From Methylohalobius crimeensis 10Ki (GTDB taxonomy: Bacteria > Pseudomonadota > Gammaproteobacteria > Methylococcales > Methylothermaceae): a stretch of 64,000 nt of DNA. Every line of letters starts with the position of its first letter. Positions within the stretch are counted from its first letter, which is position 1. The stretch covers positions 2,573,001 to 2,637,000 of the forward strand of contig NZ_ATXB01000001.1 of assembly GCF_000421465.1 (NCBI RefSeq), read 5' to 3'. A program made the translations under genes and the position numbers. Shown here in pieces: positions 1-8,271 of this stretch. Below the pieces are notes generated by a model. That model made no database searches. It saw nothing but the letters and a program-made list of their open reading frames with translations, and was not told where the DNA came from.

Positions 1-1092
1 GCACACCGAGCGGATCGCCGCCTCGAATTCATCCACCCGCACATCGGGCGGCACCCAGCCCGATTCCACGTGCATCGCCGCCACTTTGCGGTAATCGCGA
101 TTGAAGAAGGCCAGCAGATTGGCCGCCAAATAATACTGATCGGCCTCGGTGAGGCTGGCGACGATGCCGAAATCCACCGCCATATAACGCGCTTCCCGGG
201 CGGGATCGACGAAGATATTGCCCGGATGCATATCGGCGTGAAAGTAATTGTCCCGGAACACCTGGGTGAAGAAGATTTCCACGCCCCGCTCGGCGAGTAA
301 TTTCAAATCGACCCCGGCCTGCTCCAAGGCCGGCCGGTTGGCCACCGGAATGCCGCGAATCCGCTCCAGCACCAACACCCGAGGACAGGTCCAATCCCAA
401 TACACCTTGGGCACATAAAGAATGTCGGAGTTTTGGAAATGCCGCCGGAGCTGGGCCGCATTGGCCGCCTCGCGCACCATGTCCAATTCGTCCAGGATGG
501 TTTTTTCGAATTCGGCCACCACTTCCACCGGCCTCAAACGGCGGGCCTCGGGAATGAAGTTCAGCGCCAAGCGGGCGAAGGCGTACATCAGTCTCAGGTC
601 CTGACGGATGCGGGCCTCGATGCCCGGACGCAACACCTTCACCACCACCTCGGCGCCGTCCCGAAGCCGGGCGGAATGCACCTGGGCGATGGAGGCCGAA
701 GCCAGCGGGACCTCGTCGAATTCGGCGAACAGCTCGGTCACCTCGGCGCCCAAACCCGCCTCGATCATGCGGCGTGCTTGCACGCCCGGAAACGGGGGCA
801 CCCGGTCCTGGAGCTTTTCCAGTTCCAAGGCGATGTCGTCGGGCAACAGGTCGCGGCGGGTGGAGATCGCCTGGCCGAACTTGACGTAGATCGGTCCCAA
901 TTCCTCCAGCGCCAGGCGAATACGCTCCCCCCGCGGAGGCCGCCGGCGCCGGCGCCAGGTGTTGGGGGAAAACCACCGCAGGAAACGCAGCGGACGCAGC
1001 CAGGGGAGCCCCAGGATCAATTCGTCCAAGCCGTGGCGCAGAAGAATCTGCTGGACCCCGATCAGACGCCAAAGAATCTTTATACCCAACAC
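1..1092 (-). CDS. ubiB: UbiB, ubiquinone biosynthesis ABC1/ADCK-like kinase (partial, C-terminus beyond window)
   Basis: This is the N-terminal 364 residues of UbiB, an atypical protein-kinase-like membrane-associated protein needed for ubiquinone synthesis. The frame is open through base 1, so roughly the last 180 residues (family length about 540) are outside the window. The family hallmark KFGQ is at residues 71-74, the alanine-rich loop [11 protein letters not shown] near 130, and the catalytic-loop segment [11 protein letters not shown] and the DFG-like VDFGI follow. I chose a GTG start at 1092 because GGGAGAG lies just upstream and the protein begins like UbiB. It follows ubiJ and ubiE on the same strand, the usual gammaproteobacterial ubi order. 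Confidence 0.95.
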   Translation of the reverse strand, partial: MLGIKILWRLIGVQQILLRHGLDELILGLPWLRPLRFLRWFSPNTWRRRRRPPRGERIRLALEELGPIYVKFGQAISTRRDLLPDDIALELEKLQDRVPPFPGVQARRMIEAGLGAEVTELFAEFDEVPLASASIAQVHSARLRDGAEVVVKVLRPGIEARIRQDLRLMYAFARLALNFIPEARRLRPVEVVAEFEKTILDELDMVREAANAAQLRRHFQNSDILYVPKVYWDWTCPRVLVLERIRGIPVANRPALEQAGVDLKLLAERGVEIFFTQVFRDNYFHADMHPGNIFVDPAREARYMAVDFGIVASLTEADQYYLAANLLAFFNRDYRKVAAMHVESGWVPPDVRVDEFEAAIRSVC

Positions 1093-1103
1093 GGTTGCTC
1101 TCC

Positions 1104-1748
1104 CTAGCTCTCCCCCCGACGGGGGGAGGGTTGGGTGGGGGGGTGTTTCCGCACCAGTCGCCTCACCCTCGCCGCCAAGCGTTCGGTGTCGTCGCGCAGC
1201 CGGGCGATCTCCCGGTATTGATTCTCCGCCTCCAGGGGCGCGGGCAAGGCGTGGGTTTCTTCTTGCAGAAATTCGGTCAGATTCCACTGAAAAGTCCGCC
1301 AGGCGTGGCGATGCCAATCCGCAACCGATCGGATCGGGGCGGCCATTCGCTGGGCGACCTGTTCCCCGGCCAACTCCGCCAACCATGCTTCCCAGTCCAG
1401 ATCCAAGCGCTGGACCAGGTTCTGAAGCCTGCGGGCCGCATCCATGTCTCCCTCCACCTCGATATCACTCCCGAACAGTTCGTGCTGGGGCTGACGGCTC
1501 AGAGCCATTCGCGCGAATGCCAAGGGAGTTCCGCGCAAGATCACATCGGCGGGGGCATCACCGTCCGCCAGAACCAATACCGAATCCCAAGTGGGGCTCA
1601 AGACAATACGTCGCCGCCACGGCAAGAGTTCCACCACGAAGATCTTACCCGCCACGGGCCTCAACAGGCGGACATGGTTGGGGTCGAGCGCCAAGAACCG
1701 CTTGAGTGCCGCCGTGAAGGCTTCGGAAAAAGCCGTTTCCGCCAACAT
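1104..1748 (-). CDS. ubiJ: UbiJ, SCP2-domain ubiquinone biosynthesis accessory factor
   Basis: A 214-residue protein with an N-terminal SCP2-like lipid-binding region and a charged C-terminal half, matching UbiJ, which with UbiK organises the soluble Ubi complex. Its start codon at 1748 directly abuts the ubiE stop at 1749, and it ends 12 bp before the ubiB start, so ubiE-ubiJ-ubiB look co-transcribed. The last dozen residues ([13 protein letters not shown]) are encoded by a GC-rich palindromic repeat and are unlike a conserved UbiJ tail. The repeat has probably supplied a new C-terminus. The assignment rests on length, domain type and position. Confidence 0.88.
   Translation of the reverse strand: MLAETAFSEAFTAALKRFLALDPNHVRLLRPVAGKIFVVELLPWRRRIVLSPTWDSVLVLADGDAPADVILRGTPLAFARMALSRQPQHELFGSDIEVEGDMDAARRLQNLVQRLDLDWEAWLAELAGEQVAQRMAAPIRSVADWHRHAWRTFQWNLTEFLQEETHALPAPLEAENQYREIARLRDDTERLAARVRRLVRKHPPTQPSPRRGES
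1107..1141. repeat. Palindromic extragenic-type repeat overlapping the 3' end of ubiJ
   Basis: The stretch has a C-run and G-run stem (CTCCCCCCGACGGGGGGAG) followed by GGTTGGGTGGGG. It has the same architecture as the hairpins at 24577-24600 and 24664-24687: a short GC-rich hairpin and then a G-rich TGGGGTGAGGG-like tail. Here it runs into the ubiJ reading frame and lies just before the ubiB ribosome binding site. Confidence 0.55.
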
Positions 1749-2507
1749 TTACAGTTTATATCCGCGGTGGATGGCAACCACCCCTTGAGTCAGATTGAAA
1801 TATTCGATCCGGTCGAACCCGACCGCCGCCATCATCCCCTTGAGGGTATTCTGATCCGGATGAACGCGGATGGATTCGGCCAGATAGCGATAGCTGTCGG
1901 CGTCCCCTGCCACCAGCTTGCCCATCAGGGGCAACATTTTGAAGGAGTAAAAATCGTAGAACTTGCCGAACAACTCGCCCTTGGGCTTGGAGAACTCCAG
2001 GATCAACAACCGCCCCCCGGGCTTGAGCACCCGGTACATGGCTTGCAAGGCCTTGTTTTTGTCGGTGACGTTGCGAAGCCCGAAACCGATGGTGACGCAA
2101 TCGAATGTCTCGTCCGCAAAGGGCAAATACTGGGCGTCCACCTGCACGTAGCGCACGCCTCGAATCAATCCTTCGTCGGTGAGGCGATCGCGACCTCTTC
2201 TCAGCATGGCGGCGTTGATATCGGCCAGAATCACTTCCCCTCCGTCGCCCACCCGAGGGCGGAACAGCCGGGTCAGGTCGCCGGTCCCGCCGGCCAGATC
2301 CAGCACCCGCTCCCCGTAGCGCACATTGCTCAGATGAATGGTCAGGTGTTTCCACAAGCGGTGGACGCCGAAGGACATCAGATCGTTCATCAGATCGTAA
2401 CTGTCGGCCACCGAATCGAAGACGCCCCGGACCAGTTTGGATTTTTCGCCGAAGGGGACCTGACGAAAGCCGAAATGCGTGGTCTGATCTCGTTTGTTGT
2501 CGCTCAT
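1749..2507 (-). CDS. ubiE: UbiE, demethylmenaquinone / 2-methoxy-6-polyprenyl-1,4-benzoquinol C-methyltransferase
   Basis: A 252-residue class I SAM methyltransferase that carries out the C-methylation step of ubiquinone (and menaquinone) synthesis. Visible motifs are the SAM-binding [15 protein letters not shown], the UbiE signature [13 protein letters not shown], and [20 protein letters not shown]. The length matches E. coli UbiE (251). The longer upstream reading is rejected because the UbiE-like sequence begins at [14 protein letters not shown], and that ATG overlaps the stop of the DUF971 gene by 4 bp (ATGA). The next gene, ubiJ, starts immediately after the stop. Confidence 0.97.
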   Translation of the reverse strand: MSDNKRDQTTHFGFRQVPFGEKSKLVRGVFDSVADSYDLMNDLMSFGVHRLWKHLTIHLSNVRYGERVLDLAGGTGDLTRLFRPRVGDGGEVILADINAAMLRRGRDRLTDEGLIRGVRYVQVDAQYLPFADETFDCVTIGFGLRNVTDKNKALQAMYRVLKPGGRLLILEFSKPKGELFGKFYDFYSFKMLPLMGKLVAGDADSYRYLAESIRVHPDQNTLKGMMAAVGFDRIEYFNLTQGVVAIHRGYKL

Positions 2508-2788
2508 GAGGATTCCTGCTCGGACGCCTTTCGGGCGCCCAGATGATAAAGCACCTCCCAGGTGTACAAACCGCTGTCGTGGCCGTCGCTGAATACCAAC
2601 CGGACGGCGTAGTTGCCCACCGGCTCGATGGCGGTGACGGTCACGTCCGGATTGTCCGGATGTTCGCCGGCGGCCGGGGAGTGGGCCCGCAGATAAGCGC
2701 ACGGCAATAGGAAGCGAGCACCGTCGTCGAAGATCAATTCGAGCTGGCGCGACTGGCGGTGTAATTTGATTTCCAGAGGCGTAGGCAT
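2504..2788 (-). CDS. DUF971 / gamma-butyrobetaine hydroxylase-like N-terminal domain protein
   Basis: A 94-residue protein of the DUF971 family (GBBH-like N-terminal domain). The family pattern is a beta-rich domain with [10 protein letters not shown] in the middle and the terminal [10 protein letters not shown] motif. In gammaproteobacteria this gene commonly sits between hslU and ubiE, as here: it begins 6 bp after the hslU stop and overlaps ubiE by 4 bp. It lacks the catalytic oxygenase domain of gamma-butyrobetaine hydroxylase, so no enzymatic activity is inferred. Some members have been linked to Fe-S cluster work, which cannot be judged from sequence. Confidence 0.88.
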   Translation of the reverse strand: MPTPLEIKLHRQSRQLELIFDDGARFLLPCAYLRAHSPAAGEHPDNPDVTVTAIEPVGNYAVRLVFSDGHDSGLYTWEVLYHLGARKASEQESS

Positions 2789-2794
2789 GTCAGA

Positions 2795-4126
2795 TCACAA
2801 AATATAGCGGCTCAGATCCTCGTCCTGGGCCAGATCCTCCAAGTGCTCGTCCACGTAAGCCGCGTCGAGGGTCAGGGTCTGCCCGGTGAGGTCGGAAGCC
2901 TGGAAGGAAATCTCCTCCAGCAGCTTTTCCAGCACCGTATGCAAACGGCGGGCGCCGATATTTTCCACCTGCTCATTGACCTGCCAGGCGATTTCCGCGA
3001 TCCGCTCGATGCCGTCTTCGGTAAATATCAGATTGACTTCCTCGGTGGCCAGCAAGGCCCGATATTGTTCGGTCAAGGAAGCATCGGGTTCGGTCAGGAT
3101 GCGCGTGAAGTCGGCCACCGACAGGGCACCCAGCTCCACTCGGATGGGGAAGCGGCCCTGGAGTTCGGGAATCAGGTCCGAAGGTTTGGACACATGAAAC
3201 GCGCCGGAAGCGATGAACAGCACGTGGTCGGTGCGCACCATGCCGTGCTTGGTGCTCACGGTACTGCCTTCCACCAACGGCAACAGGTCCCGCTGGACGC
3301 CTTCGCGCGACACGTCGCCCCCCGAGCCGCCCATCTCGGAGCGGCGGCAAATCTTGTCGATTTCGTCCAAAAACACGATGCCGTTCTGCTCCACCGCTTC
3401 CACCGCGCGCAGCTTGATGTCCTCCTCATTGACCAGCTTGGCCGCTTCCTCCTCGCGCAGCGCCTCCAAGGCATCCTTGACCTTCATCTTGCGCTGGCGC
3501 GTGCGTCCGGTGGAAAGGTTCTGGAACATGTTCTGCAGCTGGCTGGTCATCTCCTCCATGCCCGGCGGCGCCATGATCTCGACGCCCATGGTCGGAGACT
3601 GCACTTCGATTTCGATTTCCATGTCGTCCAATTGCCCGTCGCGGAGTTTGTCGCGGAAACGCTGACGGGCCGGCGATTCCTTTTCCTGGGCCTGCTGCTG
3701 GGACCAACTGGAAGGCGGCGGCACCAAGACGTCCAACACCCGCTCCTCGGCGGCCTTTTCGGCGCGCGAGCGGACTTTTTCCATCTCCCCTTCGCGGACC
3801 AGCTTGACCGCCACCTCCACCAAATCGCGGACGATGGACTCCACGTCGCGCCCCACATAGCCCACTTCGGTGAACTTGGTCGCCTCCACCTTGATGAAGG
3901 GCGCATGGGCGAGTTTCGCCAAGCGGCGGGCGATTTCCGTCTTGCCCACCCCCGTAGGCCCGATCATGAGAATATTTTTAGGCGTGATCTCCTCGCGCAG
4001 GGACGCATCCAAGCGGCTGCGCCGCCAACGGTTGCGGAGGGCGATGGCCACAGCACGCTTGGCTTGCTGCTGGCCGATGATGTGCTTGTCGAGTTCGTGA
4101 ACGATCTCGCGGGGGGTCATGCTCAT
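2795..4126 (-). CDS. hslU: HslU, ATPase/unfoldase subunit of the HslUV (ClpYQ) protease
   Basis: A 443-residue AAA+ ATPase that unfolds substrates and feeds them to HslV. The Walker A motif [15 protein letters not shown] lies near residue 60 and Walker [10 protein letters not shown] near 255. The charged I-domain lies between them and contains long Glu/Lys/Arg-rich helices. The C-terminus ends in RYIL, typical of HslU, where the tail inserts into HslV. The length equals that of E. coli HslU. Its start overlaps the hslV stop by 4 bp (ATGA), so the two subunits are translationally coupled. Confidence 0.98.
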   Translation of the reverse strand: MSMTPREIVHELDKHIIGQQQAKRAVAIALRNRWRRSRLDASLREEITPKNILMIGPTGVGKTEIARRLAKLAHAPFIKVEATKFTEVGYVGRDVESIVRDLVEVAVKLVREGEMEKVRSRAEKAAEERVLDVLVPPPSSWSQQQAQEKESPARQRFRDKLRDGQLDDMEIEIEVQSPTMGVEIMAPPGMEEMTSQLQNMFQNLSTGRTRQRKMKVKDALEALREEEAAKLVNEEDIKLRAVEAVEQNGIVFLDEIDKICRRSEMGGSGGDVSREGVQRDLLPLVEGSTVSTKHGMVRTDHVLFIASGAFHVSKPSDLIPELQGRFPIRVELGALSVADFTRILTEPDASLTEQYRALLATEEVNLIFTEDGIERIAEIAWQVNEQVENIGARRLHTVLEKLLEEISFQASDLTGQTLTLDAAYVDEHLEDLAQDEDLSRYIL

Positions 4127-4671
4127 GGTTTATGGGACTCCAGCTCTTCCAGGATCAGATTGTGATTGGTGTAAATACAAATATCGGCGGCGATGTTGAG
4201 GGATTTTTCGACGATCTCGGGCGCGCCCAGTTCCGTATTCTCCAGCAAGGCGCGGGCGGCGGACAGGGCGTAGAAACCGCCGGAGCCGATCGCGATGATA
4301 TCCTGCTCGGGCTCGATCACGTCGCCGGTGCCGGAGATGATCAGCGAGGCACTGGCGTCGGCGATCGCCAGCAATGCCTCCAGGCGCCGCAAGGTCCGGT
4401 CGGTACGCCAATCCTTCGCCATTTCCACCGCCGACCGCACCAGATTGCCGCGGTGCTTTTCCAGCTTCCCTTCGAAGTGCTCGAACAGGGTGAAGGCATC
4501 GGCGGTCGCCCCGGCGAAACCGGCCAGCACCCGATCGTGATACAAACGCCGCACCTTGCGGGCGTTTCCCTTCATCACCGTATCGCCCATGGAAACCTGT
4601 CCGTCGCCGCCGATGGCCACCCGATCTCCCCGGCGCACGGACAGGATGGTGGTGCCTTTGAATGTTTCCAT
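4123..4671 (-). CDS. hslV: HslV, peptidase subunit of the HslUV protease
   Basis: A 182-residue N-terminal-nucleophile peptidase related to proteasome beta subunits. The conserved segment [19 protein letters not shown] begins at residue 7, whereas in E. coli the catalytic Thr is residue 2. If the annotated ATG is right, a six-residue leader (METFKG) must be removed to expose the nucleophile. The start is supported by AAGGAGT six bases upstream. Other hallmarks are [25 protein letters not shown] and AIGSGG. It is the first gene of the hslVU-DUF971-ubi run. Confidence 0.97.
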   Translation of the reverse strand: METFKGTTILSVRRGDRVAIGGDGQVSMGDTVMKGNARKVRRLYHDRVLAGFAGATADAFTLFEHFEGKLEKHRGNLVRSAVEMAKDWRTDRTLRRLEALLAIADASASLIISGTGDVIEPEQDIIAIGSGGFYALSAARALLENTELGAPEIVEKSLNIAADICIYTNHNLILEELESHKP

Positions 4672-4699
4672 GAATACTCCTTAAATGCCAATGTGAACG

Positions 4700-4705
4700 A
4701 TTATA
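4700..4705 (-). promoter_or_regulatory. -10 element (TATAAT) of the hslVU promoter
   Basis: On the minus strand a perfect TATAAT lies 29 bp upstream of the hslV ATG, followed by a short leader carrying AAGGAGT. No clear -35 hexamer at 16-18 bp spacing is seen (TTCCCC at 19 bp is the best). A C-rich stretch sits upstream, but I could not fit a heat-shock sigma-32 consensus. Confidence 0.45.
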
Positions 4706-4755
4706 CCTTTGGAAAGGGGGAGACGGGGAAATCGGGCGAAGGCGCGCCGCTCGCC

Positions 4756-5175
4756 TCAATGCATATAATTGATGACGAATATAACCGCAGTGACGGTCAA
4801 TCCAAGCGACCAGAACATGAAACGATCCAAACGGCGGGTCAAGGATTGGAAATGGCGGTCCATTTGCTCGAAGCGCTTGTCCATCTGCTCGAAGCGTTTG
4901 TCCAGACTTTTATCCATCTGCTCAAAGCGCTTATCCACTTGTTCGAACCGCCTTTCCATCTGCTCAAAGCGCTTATCCACCTGCTCGAATCGCTTCTCCA
5001 TCAAGTGGAACCCTTGCTCCATCAGCTCCCGCTGATGCTTGAGCTCCTCCTCCACGCGCACCATCCGCTCACGCAATTCCAAATCGCGCTGCGCGTAAAG
5101 GGCGGTGATTCGCTCCTCAACGAGCCGTTCCACCATCTCACGAATTTGACTCAAATCTCCTTCCGCCAAGGTCAT
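4756..5175 (-). CDS. Heptad-repeat coiled-coil protein with C-terminal membrane anchor
   Basis: A 139-residue protein. Residues 1-50 are charged helix. Residues 55-110 are near-perfect heptads of the type KRFEQMD / KRFEQVD, and the end is one hydrophobic helix (about 120-136: FWSLGLTVTAVIFVINYM). The predicted form is a long cytoplasmic coiled coil held to the inner membrane by a C-terminal tail anchor. At DNA level the heptads are 21-bp tandem units, which can expand or contract by recombination. Similar proteins are often annotated as DUF1640-like or plain coiled-coil proteins. The function is unknown and neighbours give no clue. Confidence 0.75.
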   Translation of the reverse strand: MTLAEGDLSQIREMVERLVEERITALYAQRDLELRERMVRVEEELKHQRELMEQGFHLMEKRFEQVDKRFEQMERRFEQVDKRFEQMDKSLDKRFEQMDKRFEQMDRHFQSLTRRLDRFMFWSLGLTVTAVIFVINYMH

Positions 5176-5215
5176 TGTTCAAACGCTTCGAGATCTTTGC
5201 GATCCAAACAGTATA

Positions 5216-6295
5216 TCATTGGATCGATTCCTTCCTTCGAAACCTGCCCTCGGACACCCCCGCACCGGCTCGCCATGCGATCCCAAGCAAGGGCAAATAG
5301 GCGATGACAATCCAGCCGATCGCCCGGTCGGGATAGACGCTGGCTACCCACGCCCAAGGCAGCAGCCAGAAAAGATTGAGCGCACCCACCGCCAGCGTCA
5401 CCGGAAGATGGCCGAAGCGCCGGGCCAAATGCTGATAAGCATGGCTTCGGTGCGCCTGCCACCAGCGCTCCCCGGCCGCCATGCGCCGCAGCAGGGTCAC
5501 GCTGGCGTCGGTGATGAACACCGCCAGCAAAACGCCCCAAGACCATGCCGTCATCGCGCCGCCAGCGACCGTCACCAAGGCCAACATGCCCAGGACGCCG
5601 CCGAGAAAACCGCTGCCCACATCCCCCAGGAAGATTTTCGCCGGCGGGAAGTTCCAAACCAGAAATCCGCCCGTGGCGGCGGCCAGTCCCAGAAGCCATA
5701 ATCCCAGATCCCCTCGTTGCTCCAGAAACAATATCCCTGCCGCCCCCGAGGCCACGGTGATCGCCTCCACCGCCGCCAGACCGTCGATGCCGTCCATGAA
5801 GTTGTACAGATTGATCAGCCAAACCAGCATCAATCCAGCCGCCACCAACATGGCGTAGGGGCAACCCCCCGTGGTTGCCCAATGCCCCTCGGCGATTGTC
5901 CAACCCCGCCCGGCGGTCACCCAAACCAACCCCCAGACCGCCGCACCTCCATGGACAACTAGGCGCCACCCGATGGGTACGTGGCCCAGGTCGTCCCAAA
6001 ACCCGATCGCCGCCACCCCTAGCCCCGCGCCCACAACGGCCAGCGCGGCCCAACCCGGAATCAGCCCGGCGCCCCATAATCCCAGCGAAACCACTAAAAA
6101 ACCCGCCACGACCCCCACTCCGCCCCCGCGTGGGGTGGGCACGGTATGGGAACTGCGGAGATTGGGGCGATCCAACAAGCGCTCCCGGCCCTGCCAAAGC
6201 AGCAGCCGGCGGGTCGTCCACCAGGCAACGCCGAAGCCAGCGACGATTACCATAGCCCCTAGAACGTGTTGCCACTTAGTCATGCCAAACGCCAT
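5216..6295 (-). CDS. WecA/WbpL-like undecaprenyl-phosphate sugar-1-phosphate transferase (glycosyltransferase family 4)
   Basis: A 359-residue polytopic membrane enzyme of the MraY/WecA/TagO superfamily. It would transfer a (HexNAc-like) sugar-1-phosphate to undecaprenyl phosphate and so start polysaccharide synthesis. The N-terminal DRPNLRSSHTVPTPRGGG loop is seen, then FMDGIDGLAA and FLGDVGSGFLGG with the Mg-binding aspartates, and the cytoplasmic HRSHAYQHLARR loop, typical of the WbpL branch. About ten hydrophobic segments alternate with these loops. MTKWQHV four codons downstream is an alternative start. It sits at the edge of a glycosyltransferase and ABC-exporter locus, consistent with initiating that glycan. 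Confidence 0.9.
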   Translation of the reverse strand: MAFGMTKWQHVLGAMVIVAGFGVAWWTTRRLLLWQGRERLLDRPNLRSSHTVPTPRGGGVGVVAGFLVVSLGLWGAGLIPGWAALAVVGAGLGVAAIGFWDDLGHVPIGWRLVVHGGAAVWGLVWVTAGRGWTIAEGHWATTGGCPYAMLVAAGLMLVWLINLYNFMDGIDGLAAVEAITVASGAAGILFLEQRGDLGLWLLGLAAATGGFLVWNFPPAKIFLGDVGSGFLGGVLGMLALVTVAGGAMTAWSWGVLLAVFITDASVTLLRRMAAGERWWQAHRSHAYQHLARRFGHLPVTLAVGALNLFWLLPWAWVASVYPDRAIGWIVIAYLPLLGIAWRAGAGVSEGRFRRKESIQ

Positions 6296-6299
6296 TTGA

Positions 6300-6400
6300 G
6301 AGCCGGAGAGAGCGCTTCGGAACCGTTCGCAGCATGGATGCTGCGATTCGAGCGTACATGGAGGTATTTACAGCGTGTTCCGGAGCGCTCTCTCCGGCTC
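6300..6400. repeat. Large inverted repeat with internal palindrome (REP/BIME-like)
   Basis: Two 22-nt arms (6300-6321 and 6379-6400, starting GAGCCGGAGAGAGCGCT) are complementary with one G:T-type mismatch and flank a 57-bp centre. The centre holds a second, perfect palindrome (CGCAGCAT-GG-ATGCTGCG, 6328-6345). No reading frame of note covers it. It lies between two minus-strand genes and could act as an RNA hairpin barrier or mobile palindromic repeat. My impression is that similar repeats are frequent in methanotroph genomes, but I cannot check this here. Confidence 0.75.
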
Positions 6401-6421
6401 CCCTGCAAATGTCAACAGAGC

Positions 6422-7243
6422 TTACACCCATCGCCAGCCGTGCCGATTGAAAAACCGCCATCCCGAGCGCACGAACCATCGCCTATGGCGCCAACCTTTG
6501 CGCGCCGCATCGCCGCCCAGATGGGTGACCCGGAAATCAGGCGCATAGGCGATTTGCGTTCTTTCCCGCGCTCGGAGGGCAAAATCGAAATCCTCGAAAT
6601 AGAGGAAATAATCGGGACAAAAACCACCGGTCTCCTGCCACACCCGGGCGCGCATCAGCAAGCAACACCCGCTGACCACCTCCAAATCCGTGCGCGGGCG
6701 GTTCCAGTCCAGATCCTGCATTTCGTAATCGGCCAAATACTTGGCGAAGCGGTGTTTCAGCCGGGCGGGCGCGAAGCCACGCAGCCCCAGGACCGAGACG
6801 CTGGGATAGCGCTTGCACAAATACGCCGGGCGGCCCTGGTCGTCCACGACCCGAGGCACGACGACACCGGTCCGGGGATGCCGGCGGAGATAAGCCAATC
6901 CCCGGATCAGGCTGTCCGGCTCCAGGAAGACATCCGGATTCAGGATCAGGCGAAAGTCCCCACCGTCGGTCGCGACTTCGTTGTGACCTTGAGCGTAACC
7001 TCCGTTGCTAGAGCGCCGAATCAGGTCCACTGCCATTCCGGCCGCTTCGAGATGGCCGATCAATGCCGCCAGCTCGGCCCCGTAGTCACCCGCCGAACCG
7101 TTGTCCACCACGACGACTTTCACCGCGCTCACCGCCTCGGCGGCCACCGCGCGCCCCCCCGCTTCCCGAAGGCACGTCAAGGTTTGGGTCAGTACCGGCA
7201 ACGGCGAGCAGTGGACGACCACCGAAACGATCAGCCGTCCCAC
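6422..7243 (-). CDS. Family 2 glycosyltransferase (rhamnosyltransferase-like)
   Basis: A 273-residue cytoplasmic GT-A glycosyltransferase. N-terminal nucleotide-binding strands read VSVVVHCSPLPVL and VVVVDNGSAGDYG, and the catalytic metal motif region is LILNPDVFLEPDSL. The acceptor-side block DYFLYFEDFDFALR is typical of WbbL-like rhamnosyl or related transferases. A much longer open frame extends upstream but is meaningless in the upstream gene. I place the start at GTG 7243, directly after GGAGGTGAC and overlapping the previous glycosyltransferase by 13 bp. The short ribosome-site spacing makes the exact start uncertain. The sugar is not predictable. Confidence 0.87.
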   Translation of the reverse strand: MGRLIVSVVVHCSPLPVLTQTLTCLREAGGRAVAAEAVSAVKVVVVDNGSAGDYGAELAALIGHLEAAGMAVDLIRRSSNGGYAQGHNEVATDGGDFRLILNPDVFLEPDSLIRGLAYLRRHPRTGVVVPRVVDDQGRPAYLCKRYPSVSVLGLRGFAPARLKHRFAKYLADYEMQDLDWNRPRTDLEVVSGCCLLMRARVWQETGGFCPDYFLYFEDFDFALRARERTQIAYAPDFRVTHLGGDAARKGWRHRRWFVRSGWRFFNRHGWRWV

Positions 7244-8271
7244 GTCACCTCCGGCGCGGTTTCGGGTCGCTTCGGCCGCCGGCGGATGCGCCAGGCGCGA
7301 TACAGTCCGGACCAACGTTCCATGGTATCGGTCACGGTCGAGGCCGGATCGCGGACGACCGCTCGCCGTTTTTGCAATACCCCGGGCAATCCCCGCAGGG
7401 CGTCCCACTGGGCTCGCAGGACCGTCTTGGCTTGACCCCGGCGCCAGGCGTTCAAAAGCAAGCCCAGGTTCAGGCCGATATGGCCGGGCAGATGCTGCCA
7501 CAATAAGCGACCGGGGGTATTTTTGAAATAACACCAAACCAAATTCCGATAGCCGTGATAGACGGAAAAATCGCTGCGGTGGCCGGTGGAAGCGGAACCC
7601 ACGTGATAGACGACCGCCTCGGGGAGATAAAAGCATTTGCGGCCGGCCAACTGCAAGCGGAAGCCCAGGTCCACGTCCTCGAAATAACAAAAGAAGGTTT
7701 CGTCGAACCCTCCCACCGCCAGGACGTCTTCCCTTCGGTACAAGGCCGCCGCGGCGCAAGGGGCGAAAATCTCCCCCGGCGCCAAATGCCCGCGCGCCTC
7801 GGGAAGGCCGAAATCCCGCCGCCACGCCCAACCGGAGGGGTGATAGCAGTCGCCGGTACCGTCCAACCGGCCCGGGTCGCCGAAGCGCCGCATCCGGCAG
7901 CCGTAGGCGCTGTAACCGGGATGGGTCTCGATCCCGCGCCAGAATTCCTCCAGCCAGCGCGGGTCCGGCACCGCGTCGGGATTGAGAAGCGCCACCCAGG
8001 GGGTCGCCACTTCTTCCCGCAAGGCCAGGTTGTTGGCGGCGGCGAATCCCAAATTGGCGCCCATTCGCCGCAGCCAAATTTCGGGAAAACGGCGCGCCGC
8101 TTCCTCGGCGGAACCGTCGCCGCTGCCGTTGTCCATCACCACGATTCGGGCCGGCGCCACGGTCTGGCCCCGGAGCCCCTCCAGCACCTTGAGAAGATAT
8201 TCCCCGCCGTTCCAGTTGACGATCACGACCGTCACCGAAGCCGTCGCTTCGGCGTGTTTCGAATCAGACAC
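7231..8271 (-). CDS. Family 2 glycosyltransferase (WbbL/rhamnosyltransferase-like)
   Basis: About 346 residues. The GT-A fold opens with VTVVIVNWNGGEYLLKVLEGL and VVMDNGSGDGS, followed by LLNPDAVPDPRWLEE and the acceptor motif FFCYFEDVDLGFRLQLAG. It is closely related in pattern to the next gene downstream. I used the GTG at 8271, which overlaps the upstream methyltransferase stop by 8 bp. The ATG at 8295 (eight codons longer) is possible but has no visible ribosome site. It probably adds one sugar to the polyprenol-linked glycan exported by the Wzm/Wzt pair nearby. Confidence 0.88.
   Translation of the reverse strand: MSDSKHAEATASVTVVIVNWNGGEYLLKVLEGLRGQTVAPARIVVMDNGSGDGSAEEAARRFPEIWLRRMGANLGFAAANNLALREEVATPWVALLNPDAVPDPRWLEEFWRGIETHPGYSAYGCRMRRFGDPGRLDGTGDCYHPSGWAWRRDFGLPEARGHLAPGEIFAPCAAAALYRREDVLAVGGFDETFFCYFEDVDLGFRLQLAGRKCFYLPEAVVYHVGSASTGHRSDFSVYHGYRNLVWCYFKNTPGRLLWQHLPGHIGLNLGLLLNAWRRGQAKTVLRAQWDALRGLPGVLQKRRAVVRDPASTVTDTMERWSGLYRAWRIRRRPKRPETAPEVTWDG

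Noticed and set aside
29-1072. A 347-residue minus-strand open frame inside ubiB
   Set aside because: Gly/Arg/Pro-rich composition typical of a GC-rich shadow frame; the frame beginning at GTG 1092 gives clear UbiB motifs.
4132-5307. A 391-residue plus-strand open frame opposite hslV and the coiled-coil gene
   Set aside because: It is the complement of two well-supported genes, with repetitive Leu-rich content produced by the heptad repeats.
7244-8077. Upstream extension of the 6422 glycosyltransferase to a 551-residue protein
   Set aside because: The extra N-terminal part is Arg/Gly-rich antisense-like frame lying over the well-supported glycosyltransferase at 7231-8271. The glycosyltransferase fold begins only at the GTG near 7243.
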